64,000 nt of DNA. Source: Microbispora amethystogenes (GTDB lineage: Bacteria; Actinomycetota; Actinomycetes; Streptosporangiales; Streptosporangiaceae). The position numbers and the translations under genes were made by a program. Below the pieces are notes generated by a model. It was given only the letters and a program-made list of their open reading frames with translations, searched no databases and was not told where the DNA came from. Location: positions 248,001 to 312,000 of the forward strand of contig NZ_BOOB01000009.1 of the NCBI RefSeq assembly GCF_016863015.1, in the 5' to 3' direction. Positions 18,298 to 27,162 of the stretch are shown one piece after another (position 1 is the stretch's first letter; each line of letters opens with the position of its first letter).

Positions 18298-19161
18298 ATG
18301 CGAACTCGCCGCATCGGCGAACTCGGGGTCGGCGCGATCGGTCTCGGCGGCATGCCGATGTCGATCGAGGGGCGGCCCGACGAGCAGCGCTCCATCGCGA
18401 CCATCCACGCGGCGCTGAACGCCGGAGTGACGCTGATCGACACCGCCGACGCCTATCACCTGCACGCCGACGAGGTCGGCCACAACGAATCGCTGATCGC
18501 CCGCGCCCTGGCCGGCTACGACGGCGACACCTCGGACGTGCTGGTCGCCACCAAGGGCGGCCACCTGCGCCCCGGCGACGGCTCCTGGACCCAGGACGGC
18601 TCGCCCGAGCACCTGAAGGAGGCGTGCGACGCCTCCCTCAAGCGGCTGGGCGTCGAGGCGATCGGCCTCTACCAGTTCCACCGGCCCGACCCGGAGGTGC
18701 CGTACGAGGAGTCGATCGGGGCCCTGCGCGACCTGCTCGACGCGGGCAAGATCCGCTACGCCGGCGTCTCGAACGCGAACTCCGAGCAGATCCGCCAGGC
18801 CGGTGACATCCTCGGCGACCGGCTGGTGAGCGTGCAGAACCAGTTCTCGCCCGCGTTCCGCTCCAGCGAGGCCGAGCTCGAACTCTGCGCGCGGATGGGC
18901 ATCGCGTTCCTGCCCTGGAGCCCACTGGGCGGCATCTCCAAGGCCGGCGAGCTGGGGTCGCGCTTCGCCCCGTTCGCGGAGGTCGCGAAGGCCCACGAGG
19001 TGAGCCCGCAGCAGGTGTGCCTTGCATGGATGCTGGCCAAGGCGCCGGTGGTGATCCCGATCCCCGGATCGTCGCGGCCGGAGACGATTCTCGACTCGGT
19101 CAGGGCGGTGGACCTGGAGCTCACTTCCGAGGAGCTGGGCCGCCTCGACGCCGCCGGCTGA
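18298..19161 (+). CDS. Aldo/keto reductase
   Basis: The 287-residue protein has the full catalytic tetrad: Asp48 and Tyr53 in IDTADAYH, Lys86 in LVATKGG and His128 in LYQFHRPD. The C-terminal IPIPGSSRPE binds NADPH phosphate. It should reduce aldehydes or ketones in the cytoplasm, with unknown substrate. ATG 18298 follows a strong CAAGGAGGATCTTCT ribosome site. The upstream region holds a near-palindromic CCCAATATAGGG (about 18169-18180), possibly regulatory. Confidence 0.92.
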   Translation: MRTRRIGELGVGAIGLGGMPMSIEGRPDEQRSIATIHAALNAGVTLIDTADAYHLHADEVGHNESLIARALAGYDGDTSDVLVATKGGHLRPGDGSWTQDGSPEHLKEACDASLKRLGVEAIGLYQFHRPDPEVPYEESIGALRDLLDAGKIRYAGVSNANSEQIRQAGDILGDRLVSVQNQFSPAFRSSEAELELCARMGIAFLPWSPLGGISKAGELGSRFAPFAEVAKAHEVSPQQVCLAWMLAKAPVVIPIPGSSRPETILDSVRAVDLELTSEELGRLDAAG

Positions 19162-19196
19162 GCGCCGCCCCGCTCGCGGGTCCTGTCCAACGGGTC

Positions 19197-20036
19197 CTAT
19201 TCGGCGGGCCAGTCGTCGGCCCACTGACGGTGCCGGGCCGCCGCCGCGAGCGCGGCGGCCCGCGCCGCCTCCGTCGGCGTGAACGGCAGGTCCCGTCTCG
19301 TCACCACGAGGACGGCGCCGGGATGCACCGGAACCGTCATCACGGCGCCCGGCGTCCTGTCCGCGGCCGGCTCACCGGGCTCCCGCCACCGGACGTCCGC
19401 CGTACGCAGCAGTTCCGTCATGGCCGGGAGCAGCTCGCCCGGATCGTCCCGTACGCGCTGACCCAGCAGCAGCGCCTGGATGCCGGGGTCGATGAGGTCC
19501 TTGACCTGGGCGGGGACGACGACGGCGTCCGCGCCGCCGGCCCGGTCGACGGCGCGCCACAGGTCCTGCGGGGTGAGCGAGGCCGGGGCCTCGACGACGA
19601 ACTCGTCCAGGGCGTCGCAGCCTCCCCGCGTCATCGCAGCGCTGCCGGCCGGGGCGATCTGCAGGGAGAGGATGTTGCAGCCCAGCCGGGCGAAGGCCCC
19701 GGCGAGCGCGGCGAGGCGGCCGGGACGCTCGGCGACCCTGGCCCGCACCCGCCACAGGCTGGTCGCGTGACCGGTCCCCGGGCGGACGCGCCCGCGCACG
19801 GCCCCCGGGACCGACAGCCTCTTGTGCACGGCCGAGCCGACGATCAGGGCCATTCCGATGGCGACGAGCACCACCGGGCCGGGGTCGCGGTGGCCGAGCA
19901 GGGTGGCGAGCACGTGGGCGAGCCCGACGGCGAGGAAGAGCGCGGCCAGTTCCGCGATCTCCCGCTGCCAGGACCGGGCGCCGTGATGCCGGTGAAGCGG
20001 GCCGGGAGCCGGATGGTCGTTTCTCGGTTCGCTCAT
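19197..20036 (-). CDS. Membrane-anchored ACT-domain protein
   Basis: The 279-residue protein has two membrane helices (about residues 28-50 and 54-70). An ACT domain follows: LWRVRARVAERPGRLAALAG, then FARLGCNILSLQI. The C-terminal half (180-279) has no motif I recognise. ACT domains bind amino acids or other small ligands and usually regulate metabolic enzymes, so membrane attachment is unusual. It may sense an amino acid at the membrane. The start is ATG 20036. It converges on the aldo/keto reductase with 35 bases between. Confidence 0.75.
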   Translation of the reverse strand: MSEPRNDHPAPGPLHRHHGARSWQREIAELAALFLAVGLAHVLATLLGHRDPGPVVLVAIGMALIVGSAVHKRLSVPGAVRGRVRPGTGHATSLWRVRARVAERPGRLAALAGAFARLGCNILSLQIAPAGSAAMTRGGCDALDEFVVEAPASLTPQDLWRAVDRAGGADAVVVPAQVKDLIDPGIQALLLGQRVRDDPGELLPAMTELLRTADVRWREPGEPAADRTPGAVMTVPVHPGAVLVVTRRDLPFTPTEAARAAALAAAARHRQWADDWPAE

Positions 20037-20136
20037 GCCCAGAAGTCTGACCCGGCGCCGTTACGCGGTCACCGTCCGTGGGGTGTCGTCCGCATTAATC
20101 CACTCTCACCGGGCCGCCGCGCGCATCAACGGATCT

Positions 20137-20532
20137 TCACGGCTCCGGTATGGAGCCGTCCGTCCTGATCCAAAGGCAGAACGGATGGCCCGCGGGGTCG
20201 AGGAGGACCCGCACGTCGTCCTGGGGCTGGTGGCCGGCGAGCGTCGCCCCGGCGCCGGTCGCGTGCGCCACGGCCGTCTCCAGGTCGTCCACCTCGATGT
20301 CCAGGTGCAGCATCATCCGCTGGTCCCCCGGCCCGGCGGGCCAGACCGGCGGCACGTACTCCTTCTCGGTCTGGAACGACAACCCGGTGCCGCCTCCGGG
20401 CGGGTGCATCGTCACCCAGCCGGGCTCGTCGGCGTCGATCGTCCAGCCCAGCAGCCGCTGGTAGAAGGCCGCGAGCTCCCGGGCGTCCGGTGCGTCGAGC
20501 ACCGCCGCCGACAGGGTGAGTCGTGGCGTCAT
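20137..20532 (-). CDS. VOC-family (glyoxalase/bleomycin-resistance-like) protein
   Basis: The 131-residue protein has two beta-alpha-beta-beta-beta modules: LSAAVLDAPDARELAAFYQRLLGW, here split as LDAPDARELAAFYQRLLGW, and MLHLDIEVDDLETAVAHA. It ends with VLLDPAGHPFCLW. VOC proteins bind a metal or a small molecule, and roles range from isomerase to antibiotic binding. The start is ATG 20532, with CCTCCGGAGG just upstream. Confidence 0.85.
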   Translation of the reverse strand: MTPRLTLSAAVLDAPDARELAAFYQRLLGWTIDADEPGWVTMHPPGGGTGLSFQTEKEYVPPVWPAGPGDQRMMLHLDIEVDDLETAVAHATGAGATLAGHQPQDDVRVLLDPAGHPFCLWIRTDGSIPEP

Positions 20533-20684
20533 GCGTCCTCCGGAGGTCGTCCCGGCATCGCCGTCGTGCCGCTGCCCTCCGCACCGTTCTCCAATCGCGG
20601 AGTGATGACCCCAGGGTGATGATCTTCGACCGCCTCCTCGCCTACAATGCGATGAAAGCGGTTCCATAGGCGAGGGGCAGACGC

Positions 20685-21512
20685 TTGGACGACTCGAGGC
20701 GGGCGCCGGAGGGCGTCGATCCCACCATCCCGAACATCGCCCGGATGTACGACTACTACCTGGGCGGCAAGGACAACTTCGCCGCCGACCGGGAGGCCGC
20801 CGAGAAGATGCTCGCCATCGGGCGGCAGATGGGCAACGACGGCCGGGAGGTCGCCAGGGAGAACCGCGGCTTCCTGCGGCGTGCGGTGCGGCACCTGGCC
20901 GAGTCGGGGATCACGCAGTTCGTCGACATCGGCGCGGGCCTGCCGACGCAGGAGAACGTCCACCAGGTCGCGCGGCGGCACGCCCCCGGATCGCGGGTGG
21001 TCTACGTGGACAACGACCCGGTGGTCCTCACGCACGCGCGGGCGCTGCTGGCCGACAACCCCGAGACGATCGTGGCGGCCGGGGACCTGCGGGACCCGGA
21101 CGCCGTCTTCGACGACCCCGGGGTGCGCGCCCACATCGACTTCACCCGGCCGTTCGCGGTGCTGCTCGTCTCGGTGCTGCACTTCGTGACCGACGACGAG
21201 GACGCCGACCGGATCACGGCCCGGATCCGCGAGCGGATGGTCCCGGGATGCCACCTGGTGCTGTCGCACATCCGGACGAACGACGAGGTGGCCGAGGAGG
21301 CCGTCGTGGAGAGCAAGAAGGTGTACGCCGCCACCTCCTCCGGCGGGCTCGTGGGCAGGCCGTTCAAGCGGATCGAGTCGTTCTTCGACGGCCTGGAGAT
21401 CCTGGAGCCCGGCCTCGTGCCCGTGCAGGCGTGGCGGCCCGACGTCCCCTGGGACGTGCCGGTCGACATGGACAGGACCGGCATCTTCGGGGCGGTCGGC
21501 CGCATGCCCTGA
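20685..21512 (+). CDS. SAM-dependent methyltransferase, DUF574 family (paralogue 2)
   Basis: The 275-residue protein shares the family hallmark (PNIARMYDYYLGGKDNFAAD) and the SAM segment FVDIGAGLPTQENVHQVA with the paralogue at 13940-14746. The middle section VVYVDNDPVVLTHARALLAD is nearly the same in both. TTG 20685 is the only start that keeps the N-terminal motif; GAGGGG lies eight bases upstream. TACAAT at 20643-20648 is a possible -10 box. The gene ends in a tight hairpin. Confidence 0.87.
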   Translation: MDDSRRAPEGVDPTIPNIARMYDYYLGGKDNFAADREAAEKMLAIGRQMGNDGREVARENRGFLRRAVRHLAESGITQFVDIGAGLPTQENVHQVARRHAPGSRVVYVDNDPVVLTHARALLADNPETIVAAGDLRDPDAVFDDPGVRAHIDFTRPFAVLLVSVLHFVTDDEDADRITARIRERMVPGCHLVLSHIRTNDEVAEEAVVESKKVYAATSSGGLVGRPFKRIESFFDGLEILEPGLVPVQAWRPDVPWDVPVDMDRTGIFGAVGRMP

Positions 21513-21534
21513 CCGGAGCCGTCCCCGGCTCCGG
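21513..21534 (+). terminator. Hairpin terminator after methyltransferase paralogue 2
   Basis: CCGGAGCC and GGCTCCGG pair perfectly around GTCCCC, directly after the stop codon. Confidence 0.65.
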
Positions 21535-21637
21535 CCCCTTCGACCGTCCCTCCCGTCGTCATGCGTCCGCTCCCGTCTCTGGGCGGAGGTCCGGAGACGA
21601 CGGAGCCGGTGGACAGGGGGTCAGTCAGCGGCACGGG

Positions 21638-22279
21638 TCAGCACAGCGCCCGGGTGAGCATGTCGAGGGTGAGTTCGACGATCCTCTCCGGAGGCTCCGC
21701 GCCGGAATCTTCGGAAGGATCTCCGGCGGGATCTTCGCCGGGCGCCGTCTCGCGCCCGGCGATGTCCGGCGCCAGATGGCGGGCCCCCGCGCGGACCACG
21801 CCCCAGGCCAGGTCGGCCCGCAGCGCGGGGTGGTCCATCCCGGCCTCGCGCAGCGCGTCCGCGAGCGGCGCGGTCAGCTCGCCGTGCAGTTCCTCCACCC
21901 TGGCCCGGCACTCGGGCGGCAGCCCGATCGTCTGCAGCGCCGGGATCAGCGCGTAGTCAGGGCTGCCGACGAAGTCGAGCGCCGCCCTGCCGTACGCGCG
22001 GATCCGGTCCGGCAGCGGGCCGCCCGCGGGCGCGACGGCGGCGCGCAGGCGCGCGGACCAGCGGGGAAAGGCGTCCTCCACGAGCTGGGCGAGGATGTCG
22101 GCGGTGGAGGCGAAGTAGCGGTAGACGCTGGAGCGGGCCAGGCCGATCCGCGCGCCGACGGCCGCCGGAGTGAGCGCCTGCACGCCCTCGGCGGCCAGGA
22201 TCTCCCGCGCCGCGTCGAGCAGGGCGGCGTGCTGGTTGGCCCGGTGGTCCGCGACGGTCGCCGCGCTGATCCTCGGCAT
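21638..22279 (-). CDS. TetR-family regulator
   Basis: The 213-residue regulator has an N-terminal TetR helix-turn-helix (AVGARIGLARSSVYRYFAST) and a ligand domain with a TetR_C-like helical pattern. It lies 16 bases downstream of the MFS gene on the same strand, so it is probably co-transcribed and controls the pump through the dyads around 23908-23953. The start is ATG 22279. It ends with a short acidic, Pro-rich loop and a helix. Confidence 0.88.
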   Translation of the reverse strand: MPRISAATVADHRANQHAALLDAAREILAAEGVQALTPAAVGARIGLARSSVYRYFASTADILAQLVEDAFPRWSARLRAAVAPAGGPLPDRIRAYGRAALDFVGSPDYALIPALQTIGLPPECRARVEELHGELTAPLADALREAGMDHPALRADLAWGVVRAGARHLAPDIAGRETAPGEDPAGDPSEDSGAEPPERIVELTLDMLTRALC

Positions 22280-22295
22280 CTCCCCTCCAGGGCTG

Positions 22296-23921
22296 TCACA
22301 TGTCCGGCTCGCGACCTCCAGTATCCGGCCCTCCGGCAGCGACCTGCTCCGGAGACTCGTCCCGCACGACCGGCGTACGGGGGAGCAGGAGGGTGATGCC
22401 GACCCCGGCGAGCAGCGCCAGCGCCGTGATGAAGGTGACCCTGCGGGTCGCCTCGGCGGCGGCCACGACCGCCGCCGCGTGGATCGCCGGGTCCCGGAGC
22501 GCGGGGATCGCGGCGCCGGCGCTCTCCTCGACCACGCGCGCCGCGCTCGTGCGCACCTGCTGGGGCCGGTCGGAGAGCCCGCGCTCGACGGCCGAGCCGA
22601 GTCCGGACACCAGCACCCCGCCGAGGATGGCGACTCCCAGCGCCGCGCCGAGCTGGCGGACCGTGCTCTGGAGCGCGGACGCGCCGCCGGACAGACGCGC
22701 CGGCACGTCGGCCATGAGGACGCCGGTGAGCTGCGCCGTGGCGAAGCCGATGCCCGCGCCGTAGAGGAGCAGCCACGGCACCGGCCGCCAGGCGCCCATG
22801 TCCGGCGCGAGGGACAGGCCGATGCCGGCCGCGCCGGCGGCCTCCAGGGCCAGGCCGATCCGCACGATGGACCGCGGGGACAAGGTCTTCGACAGCGGGG
22901 GGACCAGCCCGCCCGCGAGGAAGGTGCCGAGGGCCAGCGCGGCGATGACGAGACCGGCCTGGAAGGCGGTGTAGCCGAGCGCGGACTGCAGGAAGAGCGG
23001 CAGCACGAGGATCATGCCGAACTCGCCGAGCGCCACGATCACCGCCGTCATCGAGCCGTAGCGGAAACTCGGCAGCTCGAACAGCGTCAGGTCGACGAGC
23101 ACGGGCAGGCCGGCGCGCTCGCGCCGCCGTTCACGCACGATCAGAGCGACCAGCGCGAGCACGCCGACGCCGAAGGCGAACGGCACGGGGGAGACGCTCT
23201 CGAACCGCAGGCCGAACAGGTCCGCGGTCCGCCGCGGCTCGAACCAGCCGTACTTCTGGCCCTCGATCAGCGCGAAGACGACGCCGGTCGTGCCGAGCAC
23301 GGCGAGGACGAGCCCGGCCAGGTCGCCGCCCGTCGCGCGGCCGTCCCGGGACTCGGGCACCCGCAGCGAGCCGAGCAGGAGCAGCGCGCCGATGGGCAGG
23401 TTGACCCAGAACGCGGCGCGCCAGCCGTACTCGGTGACCAGCCAGCCCCCCGCCAGCGGGCCGGCGGCGGCCATGCCGCCGATGATGGAGCCCCACACGG
23501 CGAAGGCGATCACCCGCTGACGGCCCACGTACACGCGGTTGATGATCGCGAGGGTCATCGGGACGGCCATCGCCGCCCCCACGCCCTGCACGGCTCGGAC
23601 GCCGATGAGCATGGGCCCGTTCGCCGACATCGCCGCCAGCACGCTCGCCACCAGGAAGACCGCGACGCCGAGGGCGAACAGGCGGCGCCTGCCGTACCGG
23701 TCGCCGGCCCGGCCGAACGGGATGAGCAGTGCCGCGAACATCAACGAGTAGATCGAGTTGACCCACTCCACGTCCGTGGCGCCGAGGCCCAGGTCGGCGA
23801 TGATCGCGGGTACCGCCACGTTCACGATCGTGGCGTCGATGACGACCATCGACACGCCCGTGGCGAGCACGACGAGAGGGACCCAGCTTTGGCGTGTCGG
23901 GCCCGATGTTGGCGACGTCAT
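22296..23921 (-). CDS. DHA2-type MFS drug efflux transporter
   Basis: The 541-residue protein has about 14 membrane helices. Diagnostic segments are MVVIDATIVNVAVPAI, GRAGDRYGRRRLFALG and GPLAGGWLVTEYGWRAAFW, as in the EmrB/QacA group of proton-driven efflux pumps. ATG 23921 begins the conserved protein; the same frame continues upstream without function. A TATAGT box ends seven bases before the ATG, so the mRNA may be leaderless. A TetR gene follows in the same operon. Confidence 0.9.
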   Translation of the reverse strand: MTSPTSGPTRQSWVPLVVLATGVSMVVIDATIVNVAVPAIIADLGLGATDVEWVNSIYSLMFAALLIPFGRAGDRYGRRRLFALGVAVFLVASVLAAMSANGPMLIGVRAVQGVGAAMAVPMTLAIINRVYVGRQRVIAFAVWGSIIGGMAAAGPLAGGWLVTEYGWRAAFWVNLPIGALLLLGSLRVPESRDGRATGGDLAGLVLAVLGTTGVVFALIEGQKYGWFEPRRTADLFGLRFESVSPVPFAFGVGVLALVALIVRERRRERAGLPVLVDLTLFELPSFRYGSMTAVIVALGEFGMILVLPLFLQSALGYTAFQAGLVIAALALGTFLAGGLVPPLSKTLSPRSIVRIGLALEAAGAAGIGLSLAPDMGAWRPVPWLLLYGAGIGFATAQLTGVLMADVPARLSGGASALQSTVRQLGAALGVAILGGVLVSGLGSAVERGLSDRPQQVRTSAARVVEESAGAAIPALRDPAIHAAAVVAAAEATRRVTFITALALLAGVGITLLLPRTPVVRDESPEQVAAGGPDTGGREPDM

Positions 23922-23953
23922 GTCGCGAACTATAGCAACGCCCTGTCGCCAAC
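23908..23953. promoter_or_regulatory. TetR operator cluster at the MFS start
   Basis: GTTGGCGAC (23908-23916), five bases, then GTCGCGAAC form a 23-bp dyad (8 of 9 pairs) over the start codon. A third half-site, GTCGCCAAC, lies at 23945-23953. Confidence 0.55.
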
Positions 23954-23961
23954 CTGGCAAT

Positions 23962-23982
23962 CCCGCCCGGAAGCCGGGCGGG
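23962..23982 (-). terminator. Hairpin terminator after the LigD-type polymerase gene
   Basis: CCCGCCCGG and CCGGGCGGG pair around AAG, 38 bases beyond the polymerase stop. Confidence 0.65.
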
Positions 23983-24019
23983 GACCGGTGCGGACCGGCG
24001 GCGAACCCCTCCGGGACGG

Positions 24020-24967
24020 TTAGCCGCGGCGGGCGCGGGCGCGGCGCTTTCCCTCGTGCATGGCCTGCACGCGGGCGACCGGGATCGTGTGGCCCTCCTC
24101 GACCAGGTCCCGGGGAAGGCGCTGGGGCTCCGGCATCAGGTCGGCCCAGGGGTCGCCGTCGCGCAGCAGGCGCGCCGCCGTGCGCACGGTGAAGTCGCCG
24201 GGCGTGATCCGGTCCAGGTCGTCCCAGGCGACCGGGAAGGAGACCGGGACGCCGGGCCGTACGCGCGGGCTGTAGGCCGCGACGACGGTCGCCCCGCCGG
24301 ACCGGGTCGAGTCGACGAACACCCTGTCTCCCCGGTCCTCCCGGATGAACGCCGTCGTGGCGAGGGCGGGGTCGAGGCGTTCGGCCCGGACGCCGAGCGC
24401 GCGGGTGGCGGCGGCCACGTCCTCCGTGGTCTCGCCCTCCAGCGGCACGAACACGTGCAGGCCCTTGGCGCCGCTGGTCTTCACCGCGCCCGACAGCCCG
24501 GCGTCGGCGAGCGCCCGGGCGACCAGGCGGGCGGCGCCGACGGCCCGGGGGAACGCCTCGGCGGACGGCGGGTCGATGTCGAGCACGAGGTGGGTGGGCC
24601 GGTCCCAGTGGCCCGCGTGGACGAGGGCGGGGTGATACTCCACCGCCCGCTGGTTGGCGAGCCACAGCAGGGTCCGCCGGTCGTCGCACAACGCGTACGA
24701 CACCCGCCGCTGGGAGGACTCGGCCCACACCGTCACCGTCCGCACCCAGTCCGGGGCGTACGACGGCACGTTCTTCTGCATGAACGGCGCCTGGCCCTGC
24801 CGGACCCGCACGACGGACAGCGGCCGGTCGCGCAGCACCGGGACGATCCGGTCGCGTACGGCGTCCAGGTAGTCGACCAGGTCGCGCTTGGCCGCGCCCG
24901 AGCCGTCGAACAACGGCTGGTCGAGGTTGGTCAGCGTGACTCCGTCGCGAACCTCATCGCTGGTCAT
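24020..24967 (-). CDS. Stand-alone LigD-type polymerase (Prim-Pol) domain protein
   Basis: The 315-residue protein is the polymerase module of bacterial NHEJ ligase D without ligase or nuclease parts. Metal-binding Asp130 and Asp132 lie in VLDIDPP, the third Asp (219) in VFVDSTRSGG, and the nucleotide-binding TSGAKGLHVF is intact. The family fills gaps with NTPs or dNTPs during double-strand break repair and works with Ku and a separate ligase. Neither partner is in the window. The start is ATG 24967. The C-terminus is highly basic (GKRRARARRG), which may help DNA binding. Confidence 0.9.
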   Translation of the reverse strand: MTSDEVRDGVTLTNLDQPLFDGSGAAKRDLVDYLDAVRDRIVPVLRDRPLSVVRVRQGQAPFMQKNVPSYAPDWVRTVTVWAESSQRRVSYALCDDRRTLLWLANQRAVEYHPALVHAGHWDRPTHLVLDIDPPSAEAFPRAVGAARLVARALADAGLSGAVKTSGAKGLHVFVPLEGETTEDVAAATRALGVRAERLDPALATTAFIREDRGDRVFVDSTRSGGATVVAAYSPRVRPGVPVSFPVAWDDLDRITPGDFTVRTAARLLRDGDPWADLMPEPQRLPRDLVEEGHTIPVARVQAMHEGKRRARARRG

Positions 24968-25039
24968 CCGATCACCATGCCCGCGACCGGCGGCGGAAAT
25001 CAACGCCGGCCCCGCGTTCTCCAGCGCCTCACGCGTTCT

Positions 25040-25056
25040 GTCTCTACATGTGAGAC
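25040..25056. promoter_or_regulatory. GTCTC/GAGAC dyad in a divergent promoter region
   Basis: GTCTC and GAGAC flank TACATGT between the polymerase gene and a methyltransferase gene. The arms are only five bases long, so this is a weak candidate. Confidence 0.25.
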
Positions 25057-25096
25057 GATATTGCTCAAATCGCGAGACGTGTGGAATCTTGACGGC

Positions 25097-25909
25097 ATGG
25101 CACACGAATCGGCCGTCTACACACACGGTCATCACGAGTCCGTCCTGCGCTCCCACCGCTGGCGCACCGCCGCCAACTCCGCGGCGTACCTGCTGGGCGC
25201 GCTGAAACCCCACATGCGCGTCCTGGACGTCGGCTGCGGCCCCGGCACGATCACCGCAGACCTGGCCGCGTACGTGCCGGAGGGCGAGGTGGTCGGCGTC
25301 GACAACGCGCCCGCCGTGGTGGAGCAGGCCCGGGAGGAGGCGGCGCGGCGCGGCGTCGGCAACGTGAGCTTCACGACCGGCGACGTGCACGCGCTCGGCT
25401 CTCCCGACGCCTCCTTCTGTGTCGTGCACGCCCACCAGGTGCTCCAGCACGTCGGCGATCCGGTGGGCGCGCTGCGCGAGATGCGGCGCGTGACGAAGCC
25501 GGGCGGCATCGTCGCGGCGCGCGACTCCGACTACGCCGGCATGATCTGGTATCCGCTGGTCCCCGCGCTGGACGACTGGCTGGACCTCTATCACCGGGTC
25601 GCCCGGGCCAACGGCGGCGAGCCCGACGCCGGGCGGCGGTTGCGCTCCTGGGCCGGGGAGGCCGGCTTCGCCGAGATCACCTCGTCGTCGTCCACCTGGT
25701 GTTTCGCCACTCCGGAGGACCGGGCGTGGTGGAGCGGCCTGTGGGCCGACCGCACCCTCCAGTCGTCCTACGCGAGCCGGGTGATCGAGGGCGGCCACGC
25801 CACCCAGGACGACCTGCGGCGGATCTCCGACGGCTGGCGGGAGTGGGGCGCGAGCGCGGACGGCTGGTTCAGCGTCGTGCACGGCGAGATCCTCTGCCGG
25901 GTGGGCTGA
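25097..25909 (+). CDS. Class I SAM-dependent methyltransferase
   Basis: The 270-residue protein has the motifs VLDVGCGPGTITADLA (SAM loop), VVGVDNAPAVVEQA and LREMRRVTKPGGIVAARD (post-motif region). It belongs to the UbiE/Methyltransf_11-like group acting on small molecules; the substrate is unknown. The frame is open far upstream, but ATG 25097 begins the typical start MAHESAVYTHGHHESVL. The ribosome site is weak. The gene faces away from the LigD-type polymerase. Confidence 0.87.
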   Translation: MAHESAVYTHGHHESVLRSHRWRTAANSAAYLLGALKPHMRVLDVGCGPGTITADLAAYVPEGEVVGVDNAPAVVEQAREEAARRGVGNVSFTTGDVHALGSPDASFCVVHAHQVLQHVGDPVGALREMRRVTKPGGIVAARDSDYAGMIWYPLVPALDDWLDLYHRVARANGGEPDAGRRLRSWAGEAGFAEITSSSSTWCFATPEDRAWWSGLWADRTLQSSYASRVIEGGHATQDDLRRISDGWREWGASADGWFSVVHGEILCRVG

Positions 25910-26026
25910 CCACCCCTCCCCGCTGTCGTGGCGCGGCCGGTCACGGGGAAGGATCGGGGTGTGACCCGCGGAGGACGGGGCCTGCCCGGTCATCAGGGGG
26001 TCGTGAGGGGCCATCGGGGGGTTGGC

Positions 26027-27151
26027 ATGCGGTCGGCGGCGGGGGATCCGGTCACCCTGTTCCTGTGCGGGGACGTCATGCTCGGGCGCGGCGTCGACCA
26101 GATCCTCCCGCACCCGGGCGATCCCGCCCTGCGGGAGCCGCACATCCGGGACGCCGGGGCGTACGTCGATCTGGCGGAGGCGGCGAACGGCCCGATCCCG
26201 CGCCCGGCCGCCTGGTCCTGGCCCTGGGGCGACGCGCTGGAGGTGCTGGACGAGGCCGCTCCCGACGTCCGCGTGCTCAACCTGGAGACGAGCGTCACCC
26301 GGTCCGCCGACTTCGCGCCGGACAAGGCCGTGCACTACCGGATGAACCCGGCCAACCTTCCCGCGCTGACCGTGGCCCGGCCGGACGTGTGCGTGCTGGC
26401 CAACAACCACGTGCTCGATTTCGGCGTACGCGGGCTCGCCGAGACGCTCGACGTCCTGGCGGAGGCGGGGCTCGGCCGGGCCGGGGCGGGCCGCGACGAG
26501 GACGAGGCGTGGCGGCCCGCGGTCGTGCCGCTCCCCGGCGGCGGCCGCGTGCTGGTGTTCGCGGTCGCGATGCCGTCCAGCGGCGTCCCGGGCGGGTGGG
26601 CGGCCCGGCAAGACCGGCCCGGGGTGGCCTTCCTCCCGGCGCCGTCCCCCGAATGCGCGGCCGAGACCGTCCACCGCGTACGGCGGGTCAGGCGCCCGGG
26701 GGACGTCGTGGTCGTCTCCGTCCACTGGGGGTCGAACTGGGGCTACGAGGTCGGCGACGACCAGGCCGGGTTCGCGCACGCGCTCGTCGACGGCGGCGTC
26801 GACCTCGTCCACGGCCACTCCTCGCACCACCCCCGCCCGGCGGAGGTGTACCGCGACCGGCTGATCCTCTACGGCTGCGGCGACTTCATCGACGACTACG
26901 AGGGCATCACCGGCTATGAGGAGTACCGCGACGACCTGCGGCTGCTGTATTTCGCGACGGTGGAGGCCGCGTCGGGGCGGCTGCGCGAACTGCGGATGGC
27001 GCCGATGCGGGCCGTACGCATGCGGCTGCGGCACGCCGGTGACGAGGACCGCGAGTGGCTGCGCGGGACCCTCGACCGGATCGGCCGGAGGTTCGGCGCG
27101 CGGACCGGACCGGCGCCCGGCGGGACGCTCGTCCTCGCGCCGGCCGGGTAG
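26027..27151 (+). CDS. CapA-family (poly-gamma-glutamate synthesis-like) metallophosphatase
   Basis: The 374-residue protein carries the CapA motifs: LFLCGDVMLGRGVDQ, VLNLETSVT, LANNHVLDFG, VSVHWGSNWGYE and HGHSSHHPRP. The His and Asp residues in these blocks form a calcineurin-like metal site. CapA assists capsule polyglutamate synthesis in Bacillus, but many actinobacterial relatives lack capBC neighbours, as here, so the role is open. There is no signal peptide. I chose ATG 26027, which follows GGGGGG. The CBS protein gene starts 12 bases downstream. Confidence 0.85.
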   Translation: MRSAAGDPVTLFLCGDVMLGRGVDQILPHPGDPALREPHIRDAGAYVDLAEAANGPIPRPAAWSWPWGDALEVLDEAAPDVRVLNLETSVTRSADFAPDKAVHYRMNPANLPALTVARPDVCVLANNHVLDFGVRGLAETLDVLAEAGLGRAGAGRDEDEAWRPAVVPLPGGGRVLVFAVAMPSSGVPGGWAARQDRPGVAFLPAPSPECAAETVHRVRRVRRPGDVVVVSVHWGSNWGYEVGDDQAGFAHALVDGGVDLVHGHSSHHPRPAEVYRDRLILYGCGDFIDDYEGITGYEEYRDDLRLLYFATVEAASGRLRELRMAPMRAVRMRLRHAGDEDREWLRGTLDRIGRRFGARTGPAPGGTLVLAPAG

Positions 27152-27162
27152 GAGGTGATCAG

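Noticed and set aside
22296-24728. 810-codon version of the MFS transporter
   Set aside because: The first 269 codons are a high-GC extension without protein-like sequence. The conserved MFS start is at 23921.
24020-27034. 1004-codon minus-strand frame running through the polymerase, methyltransferase and CapA-like genes
   Set aside because: Only the part below 24967 shows LigD polymerase motifs. The rest is antisense to clear plus-strand genes.
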